A stretch of DNA of 64,000 bases, from the NCBI GenBank assembly GCA_016712525.1, contig JADJQX010000001.1:2046001-2110000 (forward strand), given 5' to 3'. Positions 44,385 through 52,283 of the stretch are shown piece after piece. The translations under genes and the position numbers were made by a program. Positions within the stretch are counted from its first letter, which is position 1. Each line of letters begins with the position of its first letter. This DNA comes from Myxococcales bacterium. GTDB taxonomy: Bacteria > Myxococcota_A > Polyangia > Polyangiales > Polyangiaceae. The notes under the pieces were generated by a model. The model saw only the letters and a list, made by a program, of their open reading frames with translations, did no database searches and was not told where the DNA came from.

Positions 44385-44755
44385 CGTTCGAATACGATGC
44401 GACCTTTCAGCCGACCATTCACGGGGGGTACGTACGATTTCACCCCTGGTCGCGGCGCAGGCGCTTTTTGTTCGCCAGATCGTACACGTCGACCAGAACC
44501 ACGAACACCACCAGCAAAAGCGCGACGAGGGCCATGCGTGCAGGCTGCACCCATCGCCCTCGACTGGCCCAATTTGTAGCAACGAATGCCCACGCGCGGT
44601 CGCGCGGTGGCGAACTTGCGCAAGGGTTTCAAGAGCTTAGCAGGGGCCATCGGCTCGGCGCCGTGACCTCCGAGGGATCCGCGGAGGTGGTCTTCCATGG
44701 TCGAAGGTGCCAAGCCGCCGATCCCCGCCCTTGAACGCCCGTGCGGGCTCGTCGC
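44385..44755. other. 371-base region without a recognised gene
   Basis: Between the sigma factor start and the stop of the small protein gene. I see no tRNA-like or riboswitch-like structure. The only coding possibility is a 31-codon membrane-type reading frame on the minus strand (44440-44535). Confidence 0.6.
44440..44535 (-). CDS. Possible 31-residue single-pass membrane peptide
   Basis: ATG at 44535 opens a frame whose first 15 residues are almost all hydrophobic (MALVALLLVVFVVLV), followed by a basic, charged end (DVYDLANKKRLRRDQG). The layout is that of a one-span microprotein, lying 55 bases upstream of an ECF sigma factor. No ribosome-binding site is visible, so it remains a candidate only. 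Confidence 0.3.
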   Translation of the reverse strand: MALVALLLVVFVVLVDVYDLANKKRLRRDQG

Positions 44756-45082
44756 TCAGAAGAGGGTCTTCAGCTCGACCTTTTCGGCCTTCTTCAGCTC
44801 GAGGATCGTGTTCACGGCGCGGAGGATGCGCTGCTTCTGCGGGCCCGTGAGCGCCTTGCCGGCCATGGCCGCTTCGATCGCGCGGGGCGTGACGGGGCGA
44901 CCCGAGCGGGGCTTCGCGGTCTGCTTCTTCTCGCCGCCCTCGGCCTTCTTGGCCTGGCGCTTCTCGAGGCGGATCTTGCGATCCTCGGGGCGGAGGGTCT
45001 CGAGCTTGTGCGACACGGACAGGATCCGCTGGACGTTGAGCTTCTTCTCGGTGATGAACGTGGCGAACTTGGACTCGGACAT
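44756..45082 (-). CDS. Small basic protein of unknown function
   Basis: Protein of 108 residues, cytoplasmic, rich in Lys/Arg/Glu. The N-terminus (SKFATFITEKKLNVQRILSVSHKLETLRPEDR) is helical, a Lys/Ala/Glu-rich linker follows and the C-terminus (MAGKALTGPQKQRILRAVNTILELKKA) is again helical. May bind nucleic acid. No family recognised. GAGGAAA lies upstream of the ATG. Confidence 0.75.
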   Translation of the reverse strand: MSESKFATFITEKKLNVQRILSVSHKLETLRPEDRKIRLEKRQAKKAEGGEKKQTAKPRSGRPVTPRAIEAAMAGKALTGPQKQRILRAVNTILELKKAEKVELKTLF

Positions 45083-45242
45083 GGGATTTTCCTCGAGCGA
45101 AGGGCTCGGTGGGAGAGGCCCAGGACATCGGGCCGTCGTCCCCGCGCGAGCGCACGCGGAACGGCGCTTTTAGTCAAAGCGGATACGACACGCAAGGAGC
45201 GTCGGCGGAAGAGATCGCCTCGCTGAACGCGCGTTTATGGAA

Positions 45243-45770
45243 TCAGTCGGTGGGGGCGTCCTTCTGGGCGTCGCTCGGGGCCCCGTCGTTCGGAGCGCCG
45301 CTGTCGGCTCCGGCCTCGACACACGTGACGAAACGAACCGCGAAAGAGCCGGCCCGGCACGAGGCGATCGCGGCGTTCGTCGAGGCGTCCGAGCAGGTCG
45401 GGTCTCCGTAGGTGCACGCGCCGCCGTCCTGGAAGCAGGCTCCGCACGGGGCGCCCTGCTCGGGCACGAGGGAGGGGCAGAGGTTCTTCGGCTCGGGGAC
45501 CGGGGCGACCACCCACGCTCCGCCCCTGCACACCACGTAGGTGGCGCACGCACCGAAGGCGCACGTCGTCCCCTCGGGCTGCGTGCACGGCTCGCCTTGG
45601 ACGGGGCTCGTCGGGGGGCATTCGGCGGGGAACACGGTGACGCTCACGTCGGGGACGGCGGCGTCGGTCGTCGGGCCGCCGCCCACGGTGCCGCACGACG
45701 CGATCGCCGCCGCGGCGCCGACCGCCACGACGCCGAAGATCATCCATGGGGCTTTGAACGAAGCGGACAC
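45243..45770 (-). CDS. Cys-rich lipoprotein
   Basis: Exported protein of 175 residues with lipobox AIASC (about residue 26) and 13 further cysteines grouped in three similar units (for example CPPTSPVQGEPC, CAFGACATYVVC and CFQDGGACTYGDPTC), suggesting repeated small disulfide modules. Thr/Ala/Asp-rich tail. Function unknown; resembles in style the lipoproteins at 3881 and 6184. Confidence 0.78.
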   Translation of the reverse strand: MSASFKAPWMIFGVVAVGAAAAIASCGTVGGGPTTDAAVPDVSVTVFPAECPPTSPVQGEPCTQPEGTTCAFGACATYVVCRGGAWVVAPVPEPKNLCPSLVPEQGAPCGACFQDGGACTYGDPTCSDASTNAAIASCRAGSFAVRFVTCVEAGADSGAPNDGAPSDAQKDAPTD

Positions 45771-45926
45771 GGGCCCTACGACCTTAGCAGCCCACGCCTC
45801 GCTTTTCCCTCACCCTTCGGGGCACGGGGACGATGCGCCAGGCCGTGCGCTGCCGACGAAGCCGCGGTATAAGCCGCGCACGCGGCAAAATGGCCGCAAA
45901 GAAGCCTGGCTCAAGGAGAAGCTCCC

Positions 45927-47111
45927 ATGTCGACTCTGCCCCCCGTCTACATCGTCGCCGCGACCCGTACGCCCATCGGCGCCTTCCAGGGAGCCCTCTC
46001 GTCGATCGCCGCCCCCAAGCTCGGCGCCGCTGCCATCGCGGGCGCCCTCGCCAACGCGAAGCTCGACCCCGCCGCCGTCGGCCAGGTCTTCATGGGCAAC
46101 GTGCTCTCGGCCGGCCAGGGCCAGGCCCCCGCTCGCCAGGCCATGATCCACGCCGGCATCCCGAACAGCGTGCCCGCCACCACGGTGAGCAAGGTCTGTG
46201 GCTCGGGCATGGAGGCGCTCATCCTCGGCGCTCGCGCGCTCGCCCTCGGGGACGCCGACGTCATCGTCGCCGGTGGCATGGAGTCGATGTCCAACGCCCC
46301 GTATTACTTGGACAAAGCGCGCACCGGCTACCGCATGGGCAACGGCACCCTCGTCGACGGGATGATCTTCGACGGCCTCTGGGACCCGTACAAGGACGTC
46401 CACATGGGCAACTGCGGCGACGCGTGCGCCAAGGAGTTCGGGTACACGCGCGAGCAGCAGGACGAGTTCGCCGCGCAGAGCTTTCGCAAGGCGCTCTCGG
46501 CCCAGAAAGAGGGCCTCTTCGACGCCGAGATCACGCCGGTCTCCGTGCCGCAGAAGAAGGGCGACGCGCTCGTGATCAAGGCCGACGAGGGCCCGTCGAA
46601 GGGTGACCCGTCGAAGTTCGCGTCGCTCCGCCCGGCCTTCTCGAAGGACGGCACGATCACCGCGGCGAACGCCTCGTCCATCAACGACGGCGCGAGCGCG
46701 CTCATCCTCGCGAGCGAGGCCGGCGTGAAGAAGCACGGCCTCACGCCGCTCGCGCGCATCACGGGTTATGCCGGCGCGGCGCAGGCCCCCGAGTGGTTCA
46801 CCACGGCCCCGGCCAAGGCCATGGACGCGGTCGCCGCGAAGCTCGGCATGTCCCTCGGGGACGTCGACCTCGTGGAGATCAACGAGGCGTTCGCCGTGGT
46901 CGCGATGGTCTCGGCCGACCAGTGCAAGATCGATCGCGCGCGCGTCAACGTCCGCGGCGGCGCGGTGGCCCTCGGTCACCCGATCGGCGCGAGCGGGGCC
47001 CGCATCGTCACGACCCTCACGCACGCCCTCATCCAGCAGAACAAGAAGCGCGGCCTCGCGTCGATCTGCATCGGTGGCGGCGAGGCGCTCGCGCTCGTCA
47101 TCGAGCGCTGA
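45927..47111 (+). CDS. Acetyl-CoA acetyltransferase (thiolase)
   Basis: Thiolase of 394 residues that condenses or cleaves acetoacetyl-CoA. Active-site Cys in VCGSGMEAL (about 90), the GALGHP-type motif RGGAVALGHPIGASGARI (about 345), and the last catalytic region GGGEALALVIE. Length is normal for biosynthetic thiolases. It could serve polyhydroxyalkanoate, isoprenoid or fatty-acid metabolism. AAGGAG lies upstream. Confidence 0.96.
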   Translation: MSTLPPVYIVAATRTPIGAFQGALSSIAAPKLGAAAIAGALANAKLDPAAVGQVFMGNVLSAGQGQAPARQAMIHAGIPNSVPATTVSKVCGSGMEALILGARALALGDADVIVAGGMESMSNAPYYLDKARTGYRMGNGTLVDGMIFDGLWDPYKDVHMGNCGDACAKEFGYTREQQDEFAAQSFRKALSAQKEGLFDAEITPVSVPQKKGDALVIKADEGPSKGDPSKFASLRPAFSKDGTITAANASSINDGASALILASEAGVKKHGLTPLARITGYAGAAQAPEWFTTAPAKAMDAVAAKLGMSLGDVDLVEINEAFAVVAMVSADQCKIDRARVNVRGGAVALGHPIGASGARIVTTLTHALIQQNKKRGLASICIGGGEALALVIER

Positions 47112-47115
47112 GGGA

Positions 47116-47961
47116 ATGCTCGGGCCGTTCGCGGTCGCCGACGGGATAGCGAGGGTGGCCGCGAGGTCGCCCACGCTGCCTCCGGCCACGCACACGAACA
47201 GCTACGCGATCGGCACGCGCGAGATCCTGCTCGTCGAGCCCGCGACGCCCTACGACGACGAGCTCCGAGAGTGGCTCGCCTGGGCGCGCGGGCTCGTCTC
47301 GCAAGGGTGCGAAATTAGGGGCATTTTCGTGACCCATCACCACCCCGATCACGTGGGTGGGGTCGACGTGCTCGCGCGTGAGCTCGCGGTGCCGCTCCTC
47401 GGGCACGACGCGACCTTCGAGCGCATCACGCACGCCGAGCACCGCACCGAGCGGCATGTCGAGGGCGACACGATCGTGCTCGACGGCCCTTCGCCGAAGC
47501 GCCTCCGTGTGCTCCATACGCCGGGGCACGCCGTGGGGCACCTTTGCCTCTTCGACGAAGAGACGCGGGCCATCGTGGTGGGCGACATGGTCGCGAGCGA
47601 AGGCACCATCTTGATCGCGCCGGGCGAGGGCGACATGGCGCAGTACCTCACGGAGCTCACGCGGCTCGGAGCCCTCGACACGAGCGTCGCGCTCCCGGCT
47701 CACGGCGCGCCCATCGACGATCCGCGTGGGCACTTTCGGCGCTACGTCGCGCATAGGTTGCTCCGCGAGGCGAAGGTGCTCGCGGCCGTACGCGAGGTGG
47801 GGCGAGGTTCGCTCGACGACCTCGTGCCCGTGGCCTACGCCGACACGCCGCCCGCGATTTTCCCTATCGCGAAGCTGAGCCTCGAGGCGCACCTCGAGAA
47901 GCTCGTGGCCGACGGCAAGGTCACCCAGCGCGACGGCGCGTACCTCGCGGCCGAGCCTTGA
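47116..47961 (+). CDS. Metallo-beta-lactamase-fold hydrolase with C-terminal winged helix
   Basis: Cytoplasmic protein of 281 residues. Metal motif THHHPDHVGG (about 73), HTPGHAVGHL (about 135), Asp of VVGDMVA (about 157) and PAHG (about 195). The tail (HRLLREAKVLAAVREVGRG...LEAHLEKLVADGKVTQRDG) is a winged-helix module as in LACTB2/RNase-Z-like enzymes. It begins four bases after the thiolase stop, so both are in one operon. Confidence 0.88.
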   Translation: MLGPFAVADGIARVAARSPTLPPATHTNSYAIGTREILLVEPATPYDDELREWLAWARGLVSQGCEIRGIFVTHHHPDHVGGVDVLARELAVPLLGHDATFERITHAEHRTERHVEGDTIVLDGPSPKRLRVLHTPGHAVGHLCLFDEETRAIVVGDMVASEGTILIAPGEGDMAQYLTELTRLGALDTSVALPAHGAPIDDPRGHFRRYVAHRLLREAKVLAAVREVGRGSLDDLVPVAYADTPPAIFPIAKLSLEAHLEKLVADGKVTQRDGAYLAAEP

Positions 47962-48296
47962 GCGTCGTGAAGCTCCACGTGTGCACCTCGTGCGCGCGCC
48001 CGGGTGAGCGTGGCCGCGGTGTGGCGAGGCCGGGGACGAGGCTCTTCCTCGCCCTCCGTGAGCGGCTCGTCGGCGCTCCCATCACGGTCGCGGCCGAGCC
48101 CTGCCTCGGGCCGTGCGAGGACGCGTGCAACGTGGTGCTCGACCTCGGAGGGCGCGACGTCTTCGCGGTGACACGCCTCGACCCGGAGCGCGACGCGGAG
48201 GTGCTCGCGGTCGTGTGCGCGGGGTCGGGCGCCGCCGAGGCTCTCGTGGCCGCCTTTCCGGGGGCCGTGCGGCGCGTGCGAGGGTGGAAGCGGTAG
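47958..48296 (+). CDS. DUF1636-like small metal-binding protein
   Basis: Protein of 112 residues with cysteines at CTSC (9-12) and CLGPCEDAC (about 49-57), arranged like a thioredoxin-like [2Fe-2S] ferredoxin; the family DUF1636 has this pattern. Cytoplasmic. The start is a TTG overlapping the previous stop (TTGA), or a GTG at 47967. Probably co-translated with the hydrolase. Confidence 0.82.
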   Translation: MSVVKLHVCTSCARPGERGRGVARPGTRLFLALRERLVGAPITVAAEPCLGPCEDACNVVLDLGGRDVFAVTRLDPERDAEVLAVVCAGSGAAEALVAAFPGAVRRVRGWKR

Positions 48297-48323
48297 CCAC
48301 GCGGGTGCCGTAACATGTTGAAG

Positions 48324-49622
48324 TTAGGGTGATATTTGGCCTTCGTGGAGGCCCCCTGCGGCGAGTGTGTCGCCCGTCGTAGGGTCGACGAGGATGAGGC
48401 TGCCCGTGGCGCGGCTCTCGGAGAACGGATCGAAGACGAGGGGGCTCTGCGTCTCGAGGGCGAGCGTGAGCACGTCGTTCTGGGCGAACGGCCCACTGGG
48501 CGACGCGACCTTGGCGAGGGCGTCGAGGTCGTAGCGTGTCTCGACGCGCGTGATGCGCGCGCGGACCCGACGCGTGCCCTGCTTCACGACGAGCGGCGCA
48601 CCTGGGACGAGGCCGCGGCGCGCGAGCACGACGACGTCGGCCGTGACGGAGGTCGCGACGCGCGGGGGCCGATCGGCGTGGGCGATCACGTCGCCGCGGG
48701 ACACGGAGATGGCATCGTCGAGCGTGACGGTGACGCTCTCGCCAGCGCGCGCGGACCCCGCACGGCCGCGAGCCGTCGTGAGGGTGGCGATGCGTGAAGC
48801 GTGCCCTTCGGGGAAGACGCCGACCGCGTCGCCTTCGTGGAGTGGGCCGCCCGTGACACGCCCCGCGTACGCACGGAGGCGCGCGTCGGCCGGGCGCGCG
48901 ACCCACTGCACGGCGAGGCGCCCTCGGCCTTCGGTGGAGCGTTCGCGGGCGCGGGATCGTTCGAGCACGGTGAGGAGAGGCACGCCGTCGTACCAGGGCA
49001 TTTTCCCGCTCGGGTGCACGACGTTGTCGCCTCCGAGCGCCGAGATCGGGACCACGACGACCTCGGGGGTCGGTCCGGGCAGGAGGCGCGCGAGCTCGTC
49101 GATCGTGGCCACGACGTGCTCACGTACCTCGGCGAAGCGAGTGTCCGAGAAGCCCACGGCGTCCATCTTGTTGATGCAGACGACGAACGTGCCGACGCCG
49201 ACGAGGCGCGAGAGCAAGACGTGGCGGCGCGTCTGCGCGACGACGCCCCTCGTAGCGTCGAGCAGCACGATCGCGACGTCGGCGCTCGAGGCGGCCACGG
49301 CCATGTTGCATGTGTACTGCACGTGTCCGGGGGAGTCGGCGAGGGAGAACCGTCGCGCGGCGCTCCGGAACGTGCGCCACGCGACGTCGATGGTGATGCC
49401 CTGTTCGCGCTCGGCGCGGAGTCCGTCGGTGAGGAGCGACAGGTCGACCCCCTCGAGCCCGCGACGTCGTGTCGCGGTGGCGACGTGAGCGAGCTGGTCG
49501 TCGAGCACGGCCCCGGCGTCGAAGAGGAGCCGCCCGATGAGGGTGCTCTTGCCGTCGTCGACGCTCCCGCACGTCGCGAGGTGGAGGGCGCGATCGTCCT
49601 TTGGCGAGGGTGCGTGGCTCAT
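48324..49622 (-). CDS. cysN: Sulfate adenylyltransferase subunit 1 (GTPase)
   Basis: GTP-driven subunit of ATP sulfurylase, 432 residues. P-loop GSVDDGKSTLIGRLL (about 19), switch DSPGHVQYTCNMA (about 93), INKMD (about 144) and EF-Tu-like beta-barrel domains after 230. No APS kinase domain is fused to it. It begins inside the cysD stop (ATGA), so the two subunits are made in register. Confidence 0.96.
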   Translation of the reverse strand: MSHAPSPKDDRALHLATCGSVDDGKSTLIGRLLFDAGAVLDDQLAHVATATRRRGLEGVDLSLLTDGLRAEREQGITIDVAWRTFRSAARRFSLADSPGHVQYTCNMAVAASSADVAIVLLDATRGVVAQTRRHVLLSRLVGVGTFVVCINKMDAVGFSDTRFAEVREHVVATIDELARLLPGPTPEVVVVPISALGGDNVVHPSGKMPWYDGVPLLTVLERSRARERSTEGRGRLAVQWVARPADARLRAYAGRVTGGPLHEGDAVGVFPEGHASRIATLTTARGRAGSARAGESVTVTLDDAISVSRGDVIAHADRPPRVATSVTADVVVLARRGLVPGAPLVVKQGTRRVRARITRVETRYDLDALAKVASPSGPFAQNDVLTLALETQSPLVFDPFSESRATGSLILVDPTTGDTLAAGGLHEGQISP

Positions 49623-50518
49623 CAGAAATACCCTTCCTTTTTGCGGTCTTCCATGGCGGCTTCGGTCTGCCGGTCGTCGGCTCGGGTCGCGCCCCGCTCG
49701 GTGGTTCGAGCGGTCCGGACCTCGTCGAGCACGGCGTCGAGGGTCGTCGCTTCGGAGCGCACGGCGCCGGTGCACGTGGCGTCACCGACGGTGCGGAACC
49801 TCACCTTTGCCCGGAACGTGCGCTCGTGCGGCTCGGGGGGCGTGAACGGCGTCACGGCGTAGAGCATGCCGTCGCGCTCGAAGACCTCGCGATCGTGTGC
49901 GTAGTACAACGATGGGAGCGGGATGCCTTCGCGGGCGACGTACTCCCACACGTCGATCTCGGTGAAGTTCGAGATCGGGAAGCAGCGGAGATGCCCACCG
50001 GGTGGCACCTCCGTGTTGAGCAAGTCGAAGAGCTCCGGGCGCTGGGCCTCCGGAGCCCACTGGCCGAAGGCGTCCCGCACCGAGACGACACGCTCCTTCG
50101 CGCGGGCGCGGTCCTCGTCCCGTCGTGCTCCGCCGAACGCGACGTCGAACCGATGCCGAGCGATGGCATCGAGCAGCGGCGCGCTCTGCAGGCGATTTCT
50201 CGAGGCGCGCGGGCCCGTCACGTCGGCCACGAGGCCCCGGGCGATCGCGTCCTCGACGCTCGCCACGACGAGCGAGAGGCCCAAGCTCGAGACGCGCTCG
50301 TCGCGGTAGGCGATGACCTCGGGGAAGTTGTGCCCGGTGTCGACGTGGAGCACGGGGAACGGGATCTTGCCCGGGGCGAACGCCTTCTGCGCGAGGTAGA
50401 GCAGGATGGCCGAGTCCTTCCCGCCCGAGAAGAGGAGCGCGGGCCGCTCACGTTCTGCCGTGACCTCACGGAGCACGAAGATGGCCTCGTCCTCGAGGTC
50501 GTCGAGATGTCTTCCCAT
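49622..50518 (-). CDS. cysD: Sulfate adenylyltransferase subunit 2
   Basis: PP-loop subunit that makes adenylyl sulfate (APS) from sulfate and ATP; 298 residues. SGGKDSAILLYLA near residue 30, TGHNFPEV (about 59), GGARRDEDRARAKER (about 128) and RCFPISNFTEIDVWEYV (about 175). The ATG at 50518 (MGRHL) has GGAGG four bases upstream; upstream ATGs at 50536 and 50566 would lengthen it without similarity. Confidence 0.96.
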   Translation of the reverse strand: MGRHLDDLEDEAIFVLREVTAERERPALLFSGGKDSAILLYLAQKAFAPGKIPFPVLHVDTGHNFPEVIAYRDERVSSLGLSLVVASVEDAIARGLVADVTGPRASRNRLQSAPLLDAIARHRFDVAFGGARRDEDRARAKERVVSVRDAFGQWAPEAQRPELFDLLNTEVPPGGHLRCFPISNFTEIDVWEYVAREGIPLPSLYYAHDREVFERDGMLYAVTPFTPPEPHERTFRAKVRFRTVGDATCTGAVRSEATTLDAVLDEVRTARTTERGATRADDRQTEAAMEDRKKEGYF

Positions 50519-50534
50519 GGAGCCTCCGAGGCGC

Positions 50535-50600
50535 ATGTGAGCTGCGCCGTGAAATGTGTCTAGCATAACAGATATGTGTCCGCTATAGCGATCATGTCCG
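50535..50600. promoter_or_regulatory. Operator-like array in the divergent sulfur-gene promoter
   Basis: ATGT-containing boxes start at 50535 (ATGTGA), 50554 (ATGTGTC), 50574 (ATGTGTC) and 50594 (ATGTCC), spaced 19, 20 and 20 bases, so on about the same face of the helix. A perfect palindrome CGCTATAGCG lies at 50581-50590, between the third and fourth boxes. The region separates cysD from the PQ-loop gene, and is a good place for a sulfur-responsive regulator. Confidence 0.5.
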
Positions 50601-50622
50601 CACCGGTGGACGAAAGGTCGCC

Positions 50623-50958
50623 ATGCACAACTCTCCCTTCTGGATCGTGGGAACGCTCGGCATCGTCGCGATGGAGGCCTCGTACGTGCCTCAGATCGTG
50701 CGCCTCTGGCGGCGCGGTCAGGCGCACGATCTGAGCGTGTTTTTCCCTGGTTTGAACGTGTTCGGCAGGCTGCTCGCCGTCGTTTACGCGACGCTCAACC
50801 ACGAGCTCGTGTTCGGCGCGGGCTTCCTCTTCGGCATCTTCGTCCGCGGCAGCCTGCTCGCTCAGGTCGTCGCGCTGAAGGTGAAGAAGCGGGAGGACGC
50901 TATAACGGACGAAGCGTCTGTCCCCTCTCCGGCGCTCGCTCCTCGGGAGCCCGCATGA
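50623..50958 (+). CDS. PQ-loop / SemiSWEET-like membrane protein
   Basis: Small integral membrane protein of 111 residues with three hydrophobic segments (about 7-24, 40-60, 65-85). The first includes YVPQIVRLW, a match to the PQ motif of SemiSWEET and cystinosin-type transporters, and HDLSVFFPGLNVFG follows it. Two such units would make one pore. First gene of the cysH operon; its TGA overlaps an ATG for cysH. A transport role for a sulfur compound is inferred from this place only. Confidence 0.75.
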   Translation: MHNSPFWIVGTLGIVAMEASYVPQIVRLWRRGQAHDLSVFFPGLNVFGRLLAVVYATLNHELVFGAGFLFGIFVRGSLLAQVVALKVKKREDAITDEASVPSPALAPREPA

Positions 50959-51714
50959 GCGCCGTCGCACGACCTCGAGTCCCGCCTCTCGACGCTCGAA
51001 CCGGAGGCCCGCCTCGCGGAGCTCCTCACGCGCTTCGGGGACGGCCTCCGCATTGCTTCTAGCTTCGGCCTGGAGGACGCGGTGGTCGTGCACCTCGCCG
51101 CGCGCGCGGGCAAGCGTGTCGGAGTCGTCCCGCGGGTGTTCATGCTCGACACCGGCCGCCTCCACGGCGAGACGTACGACCTCGTCGAGCGCTTTCGAGA
51201 CACGTACGCGATCCCGATCGCGCTCTACGCGCCGGCGGCCGAGGACGTCGAGACCTACACGCTGACCCGCGGGCCCAACGCCTTCTACAGGTCCCGCGCC
51301 GATCGCGAGGCGTGCTGCGCCATCCGGAAGGTCGCGCCGCTCGGGCGTGCGCTCGCGGGAGCTTCGGCCTGGGTCACGGGCTTGCGACGTGAGCAGAGCG
51401 ATGGCCGCTCGGGCGTGCGTCTCGTCGAGGACGACGCGGCGAGGCCGGGGGTCGTGAAGGTGAGCCCGCTCTACGACTGGACCTGGGACAGGCTCGTCGC
51501 CTTCGCGGAGCAGGAAGGTGTCCCGGTGCACCCGCTCGTCGCCAAGGGGTACCCGTCGATCGGCTGCGCGCCCTGCACCCGTGCGATCGCTCCGGGGGAG
51601 CACCCTCGCGCGGGCCGCTGGTACTGGGAGGCGCCCGACAAAAAAGAATGTGGAATACACAAGTCGCCAGGCGACCTCTCGCGAGGCGCGGAGAAGAAGC
51701 GGAGGTCCGCGTGA
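50955..51714 (+). CDS. cysH: Adenylyl-sulfate (APS) reductase with apparent 5' frameshift
   Basis: Reduces APS to sulfite using an iron-sulfur cluster. The PP-loop segment SSFGLEDAV, the DTGRLHGETY segment, a CC pair (REACCAIRK), the GCAPC pair and KKECGIHKSPG identify the APS-reductase type. The expected start, ATG at 50955 with GGAG upstream and overlapping the previous stop, is in the wrong frame: reading frame and homology only agree from about 50968, one base out. The clean frame alone starts at GTG 51082, which cuts the PP-loop. The span of 760 bases is one over a multiple of three. Either a real lesion, a sequence error or an unusual start. Confidence 0.85.
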
Positions 51715-52283
51715 GCCCCTACCCGGTGTTTTTGCGGCTCGAAGGGCGAACCGTGCTCGTCGTCGGCGCGGGCCCGGTGGCGGCCGAGAAGGCGAAGAAG
51801 CTCGCCTCCGCGGGGGCTCGTGTGCGTACCGTCTCGCCGGGGGTGAGTGAGGAATACACGCGTCTGGGCTTGGCCGTCACGCGTGAGCCGTTCGACGAGG
51901 CGCACCTCGAAGGGGTCTACTTCGTCGTGGCGGCCGCGCCCCCCGAGGTGAACCGTCGTGTGTTCGAGGCCGCGGAGCGCCGCGCGATCTTCGTGCTCGC
52001 GGTCGACGATCCGGCGCACGGGTCGGCGTTCGGTGGGGCGGTGATCACGCGCGGGGACGCGACCGTCGTCGTGGGGACGGGCGGGCGGGCGCCTGCGCTC
52101 TCGGGGCTGCTTCGTGAGGCGCTCGAGGAGCTCTTGCCCGTGGATCTCGCGGCCTGGGTCGACGTGGCGTCGCTCCTTCGGCCTGCGTTGGCCGCGCGAG
52201 GGCTGCCCCTCGCCAAGCGGCGCGAGGCCGTGCTCTCGGTGCTCGTGGAGAAGTACGCGCGGCACCAAAAGGGGGCGGCATGA
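51711..52283 (+). CDS. Precorrin-2 dehydrogenase/sirohydrochlorin ferrochelatase (CysG N-terminal type)
   Basis: Enzyme of 190 residues that oxidises precorrin-2 and inserts iron to make siroheme, the cofactor of sulfite reductase. Rossmann motif VLVVGAGPVAAEKAKKLASAGA (about 16-37), ITRGDATVVVGTGGRAPALSGLLRE (about 105-130) typical of Met8p/CysG-A. Start is the GTG that overlaps the cysH stop (GTGA), preceded by GGAGG. The methyltransferase half is a separate gene directly downstream. Confidence 0.93.
   Translation: MSPYPVFLRLEGRTVLVVGAGPVAAEKAKKLASAGARVRTVSPGVSEEYTRLGLAVTREPFDEAHLEGVYFVVAAAPPEVNRRVFEAAERRAIFVLAVDDPAHGSAFGGAVITRGDATVVVGTGGRAPALSGLLREALEELLPVDLAAWVDVASLLRPALAARGLPLAKRREAVLSVLVEKYARHQKGAA

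Noticed and set aside
43683..44582. Longer start for the third sigma factor
   Set aside because: The extra residues are Trp/Cys/Phe-rich noise; the ATG at 44384 gives a normal sigma factor.
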